This document shows, one piece after another, positions 1-6,513 of a DNA stretch of 7,137 nt (position 1 is its first letter; the number at the start of each line of letters is the position of its first letter). The translations under genes were made by a program, and so were the position numbers. Source of the stretch: Chloroflexota bacterium (GTDB lineage: Bacteria > Chloroflexota > Dehalococcoidia > Lucifugimonadales > Lucifugimonadaceae); assembly GCA_002730795.1 (NCBI GenBank), contig PCAX01000010.1:2340-9476 (forward strand), read 5' to 3'. The notes below the pieces were generated by a model. The model had not been told where the DNA came from, did no database searches, and saw nothing but the letters and a program-made list of their open reading frames with translations.

Positions 1-581
1 TTCAATTCTGTTGAGGCAATTCTCAGTCCCTCTAACACAAATCCTGATGCCAAAAGGGTAATCAACGTTGCTAATATAAAATTATCATCCAGCATGGTAT
101 TTAATCTTGGAGGACGAATTACATAGCGCCTCCAGGCAGCCATTCCGACACCAATGCTTGCTAGAACCCCACCAAATATATCCCATATAAACCCCATTTC
201 CACCCTTATATATGCCGTAGGGAACATTGCTCCAAAATACCTGTAAAAATTAAATTCCAAAGCCGCGACTACCGTGGCGACGAACAATATCGAAAACCCC
301 CAGAATATTAGAAAATGCATAATTCCTGGGTATACATGTTTCTTGCGAATAAAATTTTTGTGCGTTACTACGCCAAACATTAACTCTCGAACAAACCTAT
401 AGATGCGTTTGTCCAAATGTAATCTTTCAGATTTACCTAGGCCGATTTTCCATAATTTAACACGTCTGATAATTCCGTAAGATATAACCCCTAGAGATAT
501 TGGTATTGCAAGGTAAACAAGTGCACCAAACAAAGGATATCCAATGTTCCAAAAATCCGGTCGCCCAGGTAAATCAATCAT
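1..581 (-). CDS. NarI/HdrD-like membrane Fe-S oxidoreductase, N-terminal part (partial)
   Basis: Only the first 193 codons are in the window; the gene continues past the left edge. The start is the ATG at 581-579, which overlaps the stop of the upstream gene as ATGA, so translation is probably coupled. The visible part is a multi-pass membrane domain with hydrophobic stretches near residues 16-38, 88-108, 128-148 and 167-184. The segment YPGIMHFLIFWGF (84-96) and the later GFVLEGLRIA (180-189) are typical of the nitrate-reductase-gamma-like b-type cytochrome domain that precedes a 4Fe-4S dicluster and cysteine-rich (CCG) domains in HdrD/GlpC-like respiratory proteins. His89 is a candidate haem ligand. 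In that family the protein passes electrons between a quinone pool and a soluble partner; the partner is unknown here. The Fe-S domains would lie outside the window, so a stand-alone NarI-like cytochrome subunit cannot be excluded. Confidence 0.72.
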   Translation of the reverse strand, partial: MIDLPGRPDFWNIGYPLFGALVYLAIPISLGVISYGIIRRVKLWKIGLGKSERLHLDKRIYRFVRELMFGVVTHKNFIRKKHVYPGIMHFLIFWGFSILFVATVVAALEFNFYRYFGAMFPTAYIRVEMGFIWDIFGGVLASIGVGMAAWRRYVIRPPRLNTMLDDNFILATLITLLASGFVLEGLRIASTEL

Positions 582-1552
582 ATGTTCAATCGACCCCAAA
601 TTAACACTGTAGAAGCCGTTAATAACCACGAAACTACAGTTATGATCAAAGGAACATCTGAAATTAAGATATCTTCCGGATTTTCCCCTGATTTTTTGGT
701 GTGTATTAAGTATAAATATCTAAAAATACCGTAAAACACAAAAGGTATGGTCACCATCATACTGTTATCCGATGGAATGTTGGTTTTAGGCGAATGGTAA
801 CTAAAGGTATACAAAGTGTATGCGGTCATTGTTGCGGTTGCGATTATAGATATCATCATATCTAATAGGGGCACCGTGTAATAATTCAAAGTTTTACGAG
901 ATTTTTCTTGGTCGATATGTTGGAAGGTTATCAGTTCACCCCTCCTTTTTGCTAGTGCAAGAAATAGGGCTCCAAGTGCTGTTACTACATATAGCCAAGG
1001 GGATATGGTTAAATTTAAGTTTTGAAGTTGATTATTAAAGTGTATAGAAGCATTATTTATGGCGCTTGAACCCGCAACTGCTCGTAATACGAATCCTGTT
1101 GCGATGACCATTACGTCAAATAAAACTAAATTTTTAAAAACTAGTGAGTATGATACGTTCAACACGATATATAAAATTCCAATTAATCCGACCGAGCCGT
1201 TAATAATAAAACCGATAAAAATCCCTATGGCACAAAGTGTGATTGCCGAAGTGTGAGCTAGCGACACACTAATTTTGCCTTGGGCAATTGGTCGGTAGCG
1301 CTTCGTGGGATGATTTTTATCATTTTCCTTATCGATTGAATCGTTGAAAAGATATACCGAAGAAGATAAAAAGAAGAAAGCTATTGTAGTTAATATTGCT
1401 TTGCCACAAATTATAATCATGCCCCAGTAATCGTCTGAGCTATACCAAATGTTAATCGTAAAAAAAAGTGGTACTAGGACAAGTCCGTTTTTTAATGATT
1501 GACGTAGTCGAATACTTTCGATTAATGCCTGTATTGTTGATTGGATTTTCAC
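578..1552 (-). CDS. UbiA-family decaprenyl-phosphate phosphoribosyltransferase-like enzyme
   Basis: A 324-residue integral membrane prenyl-phosphate transferase with about nine predicted helices. The first Asp-rich motif is N70-D71-x-x-D74-x-x-x-D78, followed by HPTKRYRPIAQG (81-92), the signature of the UbiA subgroup that includes 5-phosphoribosyl-1-monophosphoryldecaprenol synthase (Rv3806c type). The YS...FD segment (134-146) with GFVLRAVAG (153-161), LALAKRRGEL (198-207) and NPEDILISDVPL (291-302) also fit that subgroup. Such enzymes move phosphoribose from PRPP to a polyprenyl phosphate at the cytoplasmic membrane, giving a lipid-linked pentose donor for cell-wall glycans; the substrate here is inferred. 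Translation starts at GTG (1552-1550) with no clear Shine-Dalgarno. An Asn-rich loop at about 162-183 appears longer than I expect for the family. The gene is divergent from tlyA and overlaps the next minus-strand gene by 4 nt. Other UbiA activities (quinone or lipid prenylation) are less likely because of the HPxKRxRPIAxG motif. Confidence 0.8.
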   Translation of the reverse strand: MKIQSTIQALIESIRLRQSLKNGLVLVPLFFTINIWYSSDDYWGMIIICGKAILTTIAFFFLSSSVYLFNDSIDKENDKNHPTKRYRPIAQGKISVSLAHTSAITLCAIGIFIGFIINGSVGLIGILYIVLNVSYSLVFKNLVLFDVMVIATGFVLRAVAGSSAINNASIHFNNQLQNLNLTISPWLYVVTALGALFLALAKRRGELITFQHIDQEKSRKTLNYYTVPLLDMMISIIATATMTAYTLYTFSYHSPKTNIPSDNSMMVTIPFVFYGIFRYLYLIHTKKSGENPEDILISDVPLIITVVSWLLTASTVLIWGRLNI

Positions 1553-1617
1553 TTTTTTAAAAAATTTAATATAGTTATGTAATATAATTTTTAATTTTAA
1601 TATTTTGGGTTTTTATT
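1553..1617. promoter_or_regulatory. Divergent AT-rich promoter region between the UbiA-family gene and tlyA
   Basis: These 65 bp separate two divergent genes, so both promoters should lie here or just inside the coding ends. Only 5 of 65 bases are G and none is C on the plus strand. A perfect -10 hexamer TATAAT lies at 1583-1588 on the plus strand, about 30 nt before the tlyA TTG, without a convincing -35. On the minus strand TATATT occurs at 1573-1568 and again at 1586-1581, also without a clear -35. Such AT-rich DNA gives -10 matches by chance, so the individual boxes are weak; the presence of promoters follows mainly from the gene arrangement. Confidence 0.4.
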
Positions 1618-2352
1618 TTGAAGAAACGTGTTCGATTAAACGAATTAATGGTTAAAAACAACTTAGCCGATAATTTGGCTATGGCAACCGCACTAATTAT
1701 GTCAGGAAAAGTTATTTTGTCTGATACTGGAAAGTCACCAACTCCTGGATTGTTGGTCGAATGTGACACAAATATATATATAAAACAAGGTCCTAGATTT
1801 GTTTCTAGGGGGGGCGATAAACTCCTACATGCAATTAACTATTTTAATGTTTTAATACAAGATTTTGTTTGTCTAGATGTTGGAGCTTCCACTGGTGGTT
1901 TTACAGACTGTTTATTACAAATGGGAGCATCTAAAATATATTCAATAGATTCTGGCCGCGGGCAATTACATAGTCGTTTGCGTATTGAACGTAAGGTAAT
2001 ATCCAAAGAAAAAACCAATGCTCATTATCCTTTTTTACTAGATGAAAAAGTGGATTTTACTGTTGTGGATGTCTCTTTTATCTCGGTTAAATCAATAATT
2101 CCTAATATAGTCGGTCATTTAAATCAAAATGGGAAAATATTGGTTCTTTATAAACCACAATTTGAGTTGAAAAAAAGAGAAATTCCCGTAGGTGGGGTTA
2201 TCAAAGATTCTAATCTTATATCTATAGGTATAGGCAGGTTCATGAAGTGGTGTGTAGAAGAAAATATTAGTTTTAAAGGTATTACTAGTTCTCCGATTAG
2301 GGGCCGATCTGGTAATAAAGAAATTTTTGTACTTTTAGATTTAGACAAGTAA
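1618..2352 (+). CDS. tlyA: TlyA-family rRNA (cytidine-2'-O)-methyltransferase
   Basis: A 244-residue protein with an N-terminal S4 RNA-binding domain (about 1-55; MKKRVRLNELMV, then ALIMSGKV at 25-32) and a FtsJ/RrmJ-type Rossmann methyltransferase domain. FVSRGGDKL (61-69) joins the two. LDVGASTGGFTDCLL (86-100) is the SAM-binding motif I. The K-D-K-E catalytic tetrad can be placed at K68, D151 (VDVSF), K179 (KPQFE) and E235 (GNKEIFV). Characterised TlyA enzymes 2'-O-methylate 23S C1920 and, in the longer form, 16S C1409, which makes ribosomes sensitive to capreomycin; which form this is cannot be decided here. Older annotations call the family hemolysin A. The start is TTG at 1618, chosen because MKKR followed at once by the S4 domain is the normal N-terminus. 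No Shine-Dalgarno is visible. A 99-bp gap follows before purF, which has its own promoter. Confidence 0.93.
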   Translation: MKKRVRLNELMVKNNLADNLAMATALIMSGKVILSDTGKSPTPGLLVECDTNIYIKQGPRFVSRGGDKLLHAINYFNVLIQDFVCLDVGASTGGFTDCLLQMGASKIYSIDSGRGQLHSRLRIERKVISKEKTNAHYPFLLDEKVDFTVVDVSFISVKSIIPNIVGHLNQNGKILVLYKPQFELKKREIPVGGVIKDSNLISIGIGRFMKWCVEENISFKGITSSPIRGRSGNKEIFVLLDLDK

Positions 2353-2386
2353 CTACAAAAAAATGTAACGAACCACCTAATTGCTT

Positions 2387-2416
2387 TTGACCGTTCTTAT
2401 CCAGCGGAATTAGAAT
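2387..2416 (+). promoter_or_regulatory. Predicted sigma70-type promoter of purF
   Basis: TTGACC at 2387-2392 (5 of 6 to the -35 consensus) and TAGAAT at 2411-2416 (5 of 6 to the -10 consensus) are separated by 18 bp. A transcript would start near 2423, giving a leader of roughly 28 nt before the purF ATG at 2452, with no Shine-Dalgarno in it. The hexamer AATTAG occurs twice with a 10-bp period (2408-2413 and 2418-2423), the first copy overlapping the -10 box, and its complement CTAATT lies at 2377-2382 upstream of the -35. This could be an operator, but the sites are short and AT-rich. The promoter suggests the purine genes can be transcribed independently of tlyA. Confidence 0.5.
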
Positions 2417-2451
2417 TAATTAGTTACTGTTAAAAAATACTAAACTTTTTT

Positions 2452-3888
2452 ATGTCACCAACAAGTGAAAGTTATCTTTTGCCATCTAATGACAAACCAC
2501 GTGAAGCCTGCGGGATAGTGGGTGTTTATATGCCAAATGAAGACGTGGCGAAGACCGTGTTTTTTAGCCTATTCGCTTTACAACATAGAGGACAAGAGAG
2601 TGCTGGGATTGCGGTTTCTGATGGTAAAGAAATTAGCAATTACGCCAAAATGGGCTTGGTGTCTCAGGTCTTTAGAGAAGAGAGCCTGAAAGGGCTTTCA
2701 GGTTTTGTAGGAATTGGGCACACAAGATATTCAACTATGGGGGGAAGCAAGGCTTCAAACGCCCAACCTTTGTTAGTAAATGGTCCTAGGGGTTTGTTAG
2801 CTGTTGGTCACAACGGTAATGTGATAAACGCCAATTCACTTAGAGAAGAAATTAGCAAAGAATGGCAAATAGAATTTGAAAGATCTTCAGATACAGAAAT
2901 TATAGCTGAACTTTATGTTAACACCCCTGGTATTGAATGGTTTGATGTTTCCGCCACAGTTATGCGCCGATTGTCCGGTGCCTATTCTTTAGTAATGATG
3001 AACTTGAATGAACTGATAGCAGTAAGAGATCCATTAGGAATAAGACCTTTATGTTTAGGAAAGTTGCGGGAGGGCTGGGTTGTAGCATCTGAAACGGCTG
3101 CCTTGGATACTATTGGAGCTACAATTGTCAGAGAATTGAAGAATGGAGAAACTCTCGTAATCAACAAAAATGGAATCAAATCGCAGATTTGGTCGGGCAG
3201 TAGACCAACTCACGCAATGTGTGTTTTTGAACATATTTACTTCGCCAGGCCCGATTCAATCCTCAACGGTAAATTAGCCTATGAAACACGATTGAAAATG
3301 GGTGCTGAATTGTGGAAAGAAGCGCCAGTCAGCGCGGATTTTGTTACTGGAATTCCTGATTCTTCCACTCCCCATGCCGTCGGATTCGCCAGAGAATCTG
3401 GTATTCCTTACGTCGAAACATTGATCAAAAACAGATATGTAGGAAGAACATTTATCGAACCAGACCAGCACGTTAGAGATGATAGTGTCAAAATGAAATT
3501 CAACGTTTTGAAGTCTGTTATCAAAGGAAAAAAACTTATCGTTGTAGATGATTCTATTGTACGAAGCACCACGATTACCCGGGTCGTAAAATTACTGAGG
3601 AATGCCGGAGCCAAAGAAATTCATGTGCGCGTGGCAGCTCCAGCTATAAAATCCACCTGCCACTTTGGCGTTGACATGGCTACTTTAGATCAATTGATTG
3701 CTTCAAATATGACGATTGAAGAAATAACCAACTTTATTGGAGCGGATTCTTTGAGCTATTTGTCGATATCAGGTTTAATGACCGCGGTCGAAAATAACAA
3801 TGATAGTTATTGTAGAGGATGTTTTACAGGAGAGTATCCCATACCAGTCCAATTAGAAATGGACAAATTTTCTCTGGAATCAAAATGA
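2452..3888 (+). CDS. purF: Amidophosphoribosyltransferase, Fe-S and propeptide type
   Basis: Catalyses the committed step of purine synthesis: PRPP plus glutamine to 5-phosphoribosylamine, in the cytoplasm. This 478-residue protein has an N-terminal Ntn-type glutaminase domain (Cys20 in the CGIVGVY motif; LQHRGQESAGIAV, 43-55; GHTRYST, 89-95; GHNGN, 119-123; SDTEI, 146-150) and a C-terminal phosphoribosyltransferase domain with the PRPP loop VVDDSIVRSTT (364-374). The 19 residues before Cys20 imply a propeptide removed to expose the nucleophile. Cys257, Cys403, Cys454 and Cys457 (CRGC, then FTGEYP) match the four ligands of the 4Fe-4S cluster of the Bacillus subtilis enzyme, so this is the oxygen-labile form rather than the E. 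coli form. The PRPP loop has Ser372 where RGTT or RGNT is usual. Start ATG at 2452; tandem stops TGA-TAA end it. A 74-bp gap with a small leader ORF precedes purM. Confidence 0.97.
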   Translation: MSPTSESYLLPSNDKPREACGIVGVYMPNEDVAKTVFFSLFALQHRGQESAGIAVSDGKEISNYAKMGLVSQVFREESLKGLSGFVGIGHTRYSTMGGSKASNAQPLLVNGPRGLLAVGHNGNVINANSLREEISKEWQIEFERSSDTEIIAELYVNTPGIEWFDVSATVMRRLSGAYSLVMMNLNELIAVRDPLGIRPLCLGKLREGWVVASETAALDTIGATIVRELKNGETLVINKNGIKSQIWSGSRPTHAMCVFEHIYFARPDSILNGKLAYETRLKMGAELWKEAPVSADFVTGIPDSSTPHAVGFARESGIPYVETLIKNRYVGRTFIEPDQHVRDDSVKMKFNVLKSVIKGKKLIVVDDSIVRSTTITRVVKLLRNAGAKEIHVRVAAPAIKSTCHFGVDMATLDQLIASNMTIEEITNFIGADSLSYLSISGLMTAVENNNDSYCRGCFTGEYPIPVQLEMDKFSLESK

Positions 3889-3924
3889 TAATATCCTGCT
3901 AATGTTTTTGGGAAATGAAAGAAA

Positions 3925-3930
3925 AAGGAG
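3925..3930 (+). promoter_or_regulatory. Strong Shine-Dalgarno AAGGAG ahead of a GTG not in the purM frame
   Basis: AAGGAG sits 6 nt before the GTG at 3937-3939, an ideal spacing, and is the clearest ribosome-binding site in the window. The GTG it serves is out of frame with purM and reads only 9 codons. The annotated purM start at 3963 is 32 nt downstream of this site, too far for direct use, so the site either drives the leader ORF or is left over from an older purM start (see the tandem duplication). Confidence 0.7.
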
Positions 3931-3936
3931 TAATTT

Positions 3937-3966
3937 GTGTCTTGGTTATTGAAAGGTAAATATTGA
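3937..3966 (+). other. Nine-codon leader ORF, probable relic of the original purM start
   Basis: GTG at 3937 encodes MSWLLKGKY and stops at TGA 3964-3966. The stop shares bases with the purM TTG (3963-3965) as TTGA, the geometry of translational coupling. The residues LKGKY echo the purM N-terminus MKGKTY because both are encoded by copies of the same 14-bp repeat in different frames. Deleting one repeat copy joins this ORF to purM to read MSWLLKGKTYYEAG. I therefore read it as the former 5' end of purM, now perhaps acting as a leader that loads ribosomes for restart at the TTG. That function is inference. Confidence 0.6.
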
Positions 3967-3974
3967 AAGGAAAA
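3947..3974 (+). repeat. 14-bp tandem duplication across the purM start
   Basis: TATTGAAAGGTAAA (3947-3960) is followed directly by TATTGAAAGGAAAA (3961-3974): 13 of 14 positions are identical. The 14-bp unit is not a multiple of three, so the duplication shifts the reading frame. Each copy contains a TTG followed by AAA-GGN-AAA codons. The AAAGG of the first copy (3952-3956) lies 6 nt before the TTG in the second copy and could serve as its weak Shine-Dalgarno. Confidence 0.9.
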
Positions 3975-4982
3975 ACTTATTACGAAGCAGGTGTGGATTT
4001 GGAAGCCGCCCAAGAAATCAAACTACACATAAGAGACTTGGTTGCAACCACTCTTGGTAGTGAAGTTATTTCCGGACCGGGTGGCTTTGGCGGTGTTATT
4101 GAACCAAATCCGAAATCGGAGTTTTTGCTTGTTTCTAGTACTGATAGCGTGGGAACAAAACTAAAAATAGCAGAAGCTATGAATCGTCATGACACTATCG
4201 GTTTAGACATAGTGAATCATTGTATCAACGACATTCTGCCTGCAGGTGCGACACCTTTGTTTTTTCTTGACTACATTGGAACTTCGAAACTTAATTCCAA
4301 TGTAATATCAGATATCGTAAAGGGCCTTTCATCTGGGTGCAGAACAGCTAATATGGCCTTAATTGGTGGAGAGACGGCGGTGTTACCAGGAATATACCAT
4401 GGGAATGATTACGATTTGGTAGGATTTATTGTAGGCACGGTTAATCGTAATCATCTTATTTCTCCTGATAAAACATCTGAAGGTGATATGCTAATCGCTC
4501 TTCCGTCGAGTGGGCTGCATACTAATGGGTATTCATTTGTTAGGTCGATTTTTGACATTGACAACAATCCCAGTGTGTTAAAAGATGTAGTTCCAGGTAC
4601 ATCGTCGAGTTTAGGTGAATTACTTTTGGTTCCACACCGGAGTTATTATGATACTTTCGGCCAACATCTCAATATAATCAATGGTTTATCTCACATTACT
4701 GGAGGTAGTTTTTACAAAAATGTTCCTCGGGTGCTTTCTGATGGGATTATTGCAGAAATTGATATATCTTCGTGGAAAATTCCTCCATTGTTTAAATTCA
4801 TACAAGAGTCTGGGAACGTAAGTGATGATGAGATGTTCAGAGTATTTAATATGGGGGTTGGTATGATCGCTGTTGTCTCTGAAAAATCCGCAGAGTTTTT
4901 AATGTCTGAATTGGACGAATGTTGGGTATTAGGAAACACAAATAAACGAACTTCTGAAAACAAAGTGGAATTTAAAAGTTGA
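3963..4982 (+). CDS. purM: Phosphoribosylformylglycinamidine cyclo-ligase (AIR synthetase)
   Basis: Converts FGAM and ATP to aminoimidazole ribonucleotide, the fifth step of purine synthesis. The 339-residue length is normal. Family motifs in order: TYYEAGVD (5-12), GPGGFGG (38-44), TDSVGTKLKIA (60-70), ALIGGETAVLPGIY (132-145) with YDLVGF (150-155), SSGLHTNGYSFVR (182-194), ITGGSFYKNVPRVL (245-258) and EMFRVFNMGVGM (290-301). Ser62 replaces the Gly usual in DGVGTK, and NHCIND replaces a more usual MCVND-like segment; both look like lineage drift in an otherwise intact enzyme. The start is TTG at 3963: an in-frame TAA at 3957-3959 rules out anything longer, and MKGKTYYEAGVD matches the expected N-terminus. 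A 14-bp duplication at the start has displaced a better ribosome-binding site and GTG. The end overlaps purH by 4 nt. Confidence 0.96.
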   Translation: MKGKTYYEAGVDLEAAQEIKLHIRDLVATTLGSEVISGPGGFGGVIEPNPKSEFLLVSSTDSVGTKLKIAEAMNRHDTIGLDIVNHCINDILPAGATPLFFLDYIGTSKLNSNVISDIVKGLSSGCRTANMALIGGETAVLPGIYHGNDYDLVGFIVGTVNRNHLISPDKTSEGDMLIALPSSGLHTNGYSFVRSIFDIDNNPSVLKDVVPGTSSSLGELLLVPHRSYYDTFGQHLNIINGLSHITGGSFYKNVPRVLSDGIIAEIDISSWKIPPLFKFIQESGNVSDDEMFRVFNMGVGMIAVVSEKSAEFLMSELDECWVLGNTNKRTSENKVEFKS

Positions 4983-6499
4983 GAGCTCTTATTTCTGTTT
5001 CAGACAAGAAAGGCTTATTGAATTTCGCCAAAGGATTGTCGGAGATAGGATACGAATTAATCAGTACGGGTGGAACATCTTTATATTTACGAGAACATGA
5101 TTTACCGGTAACAGATGTCGCTGATGTAACAGGGCATCCGGAGATACTTGAGGGAAGGGTAAAAACCCTTCATCCTAACATACATGGAGCAATTTTAGGG
5201 GATCCTCATGATGATTCGCATCGTGTCCAGATGCAAGGGTTAGGGATTATTGGCATAGATGTTGTGGTTAATAATCTTTATCCTTTCGGGGACGTAATTT
5301 CTGACAAAAATAGTTCAATGGAACTGGCTCTAGAGAATATAGATATAGGTGGACCTGCTATGACAAGGGCGGCTGCTAAAAATTTTTTAAACGTACTAGT
5401 AGTTGTGGATCCAAAAGACTATGAGTGGGTAGGACAATTGTTGTTATCAGGAAATATTTCTGTCTCTGATAGACGTAGGTTAGCTGCTAAAGCTTTTCAA
5501 CATGTAGCTTTTTACGATAGTTTAATTGCCGACTATTTGTTCGAAGATAGTAAGTCGGAACAATACCGGGATAAATTAACTAATGCTTGGGAACGAGTAA
5601 GTTTACCAAGATATGGAGAAAACCCTCATCAATCTGCCGCTATCTACAAGCATGCAAATGAAAAGGGAGGAATAGTAAATGCCACGAAATTACACGGAAT
5701 CGATATGTCTTACTTAAACTATTATGATGCTGATGCTGCATGGAGTGCAGTAACCAGTTTCCATCAACCCTGTGTGGCAATAGTCAAACATTCTAACCCT
5801 TGTGGACTTGCTATTAGTCAAGATCAAACTGAAGCATATAAACGTGCATTTAGTGGGGATCCAGTATCCGCGTTTGGCGGTATCGTTGGGTTTAATACCA
5901 AAGTTTCCGAAAATACAGCTAAGGCAATGGAAGGGATTTTTTTGGACGTAATAGTCGCTCCTTCTTACGAAACCCGAGCTTTAGATATATTAACAAAACG
6001 CAAAAAAACTAGAATTTTACAAGTACATCCGGATACCGATTCACCAATAATGATTCGTTCAGTTAGCGGAGGAGTTTTGTTACAGGAATCAGATTTGAAT
6101 GATGATAAACCTGATACGTGGAGTACAGTTTCTAAAGCTACGCCCAGCAAAAAAACTAATGAAGATTTGCGATTTGCATGGACAGTATCTGGATTGGTCA
6201 AATCTAATGCCATTGTTATTGCAAAAGATAAAGCGATTCGAGGTATAGGCGCGGGGCAACCAAATAGACTGAACAGTGTTAAACTGGCTGTTGAAGCCGC
6301 CGGAGAAGACGTAAAAAATAGTGTTTTAGCGTCAGATGCTTTTTTCCCTTTTCCGGATGGGATTGAAGAGGCTGCTAAGGCAGGAGTTAAGGCTGTAATT
6401 CAGCCAGGTGGATCCATTAGAGATACTGAATGTATCAACACCGTAAATGACCTGGGGATAATTATGGTATTTACTGGCACGAGGCATTTCTTACATTAA
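4979..6499 (+). CDS. purH: Bifunctional AICAR formyltransferase / IMP cyclohydrolase
   Basis: Performs the last two steps to IMP: formylation of AICAR with 10-formyltetrahydrofolate, then ring closure. The 506 residues are full length. The N-terminal MGS-like IMP cyclohydrolase domain (about 1-195) shows ALISVSDKKGL, STGGTS (29-34), EGRVKTLHP (58-66), NNLYPF (98-103) and ENIDIGGPAMTRAAAKN (119-135). The AICAR transformylase domain shows RYGENPHQ (211-218), the catalytic KHSNPCG (270-276), GDPVSAFGG (293-301), VKSNAIV (407-413), GAGQPNR (424-430) and SDAFFPFPDG (452-461). The protein ends in RHFLH where RHFRH is usual. The start is TTG at 4979, overlapping the purM stop as TTGA, which indicates coupled translation in a purM-purH unit. 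MRALISVSDK is the expected N-terminus, so the start is well supported despite the rare codon. The transformylase depends on folate one-carbon supply, which is not encoded here. Confidence 0.97.
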   Translation: MRALISVSDKKGLLNFAKGLSEIGYELISTGGTSLYLREHDLPVTDVADVTGHPEILEGRVKTLHPNIHGAILGDPHDDSHRVQMQGLGIIGIDVVVNNLYPFGDVISDKNSSMELALENIDIGGPAMTRAAAKNFLNVLVVVDPKDYEWVGQLLLSGNISVSDRRRLAAKAFQHVAFYDSLIADYLFEDSKSEQYRDKLTNAWERVSLPRYGENPHQSAAIYKHANEKGGIVNATKLHGIDMSYLNYYDADAAWSAVTSFHQPCVAIVKHSNPCGLAISQDQTEAYKRAFSGDPVSAFGGIVGFNTKVSENTAKAMEGIFLDVIVAPSYETRALDILTKRKKTRILQVHPDTDSPIMIRSVSGGVLLQESDLNDDKPDTWSTVSKATPSKKTNEDLRFAWTVSGLVKSNAIVIAKDKAIRGIGAGQPNRLNSVKLAVEAAGEDVKNSVLASDAFFPFPDGIEEAAKAGVKAVIQPGGSIRDTECINTVNDLGIIMVFTGTRHFLH

Positions 6500-6513
6500 C
6501 ATTATCTTTCTCA

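Noticed and set aside
1059..1256. Plus-strand open frame inside the UbiA-family gene
   Set aside because: It is antisense to a gene with clear family motifs, has no ribosome-binding site and no recognisable protein signature.
2353..2451. Purine riboswitch or PurR-type PurBox upstream of purF
   Set aside because: No purine-riboswitch core or three-way junction is apparent. Only GAAC (2370-2373) and GTTC (2393-2396) resemble PurBox cores; the flanking positions do not match.
2353..2451. Rho-independent terminator after tlyA
   Set aside because: There are inverted hexamers but no GC-rich stem followed by a T run; the TTTTTT at the end directly abuts the purF start.
3902..3952. Sixteen-codon ORF starting at ATG 3902 between purF and purM
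   Set aside because: No Shine-Dalgarno precedes it and nothing links it to the purM frame; the GTG frame at 3937 explains the region better.
4712..4963. Minus-strand open frame of about 83 codons inside purM
   Set aside because: It lies wholly antisense to conserved purM coding sequence, with no promoter or homology signal. The similar frame at 5965-6213 within purH is rejected for the same reason.
3963..4982. purM as a frameshifted pseudogene
   Set aside because: The upstream frame break lies before the conserved N-terminus; from the TTG onward the full family length and motifs are intact, so the gene is called functional.
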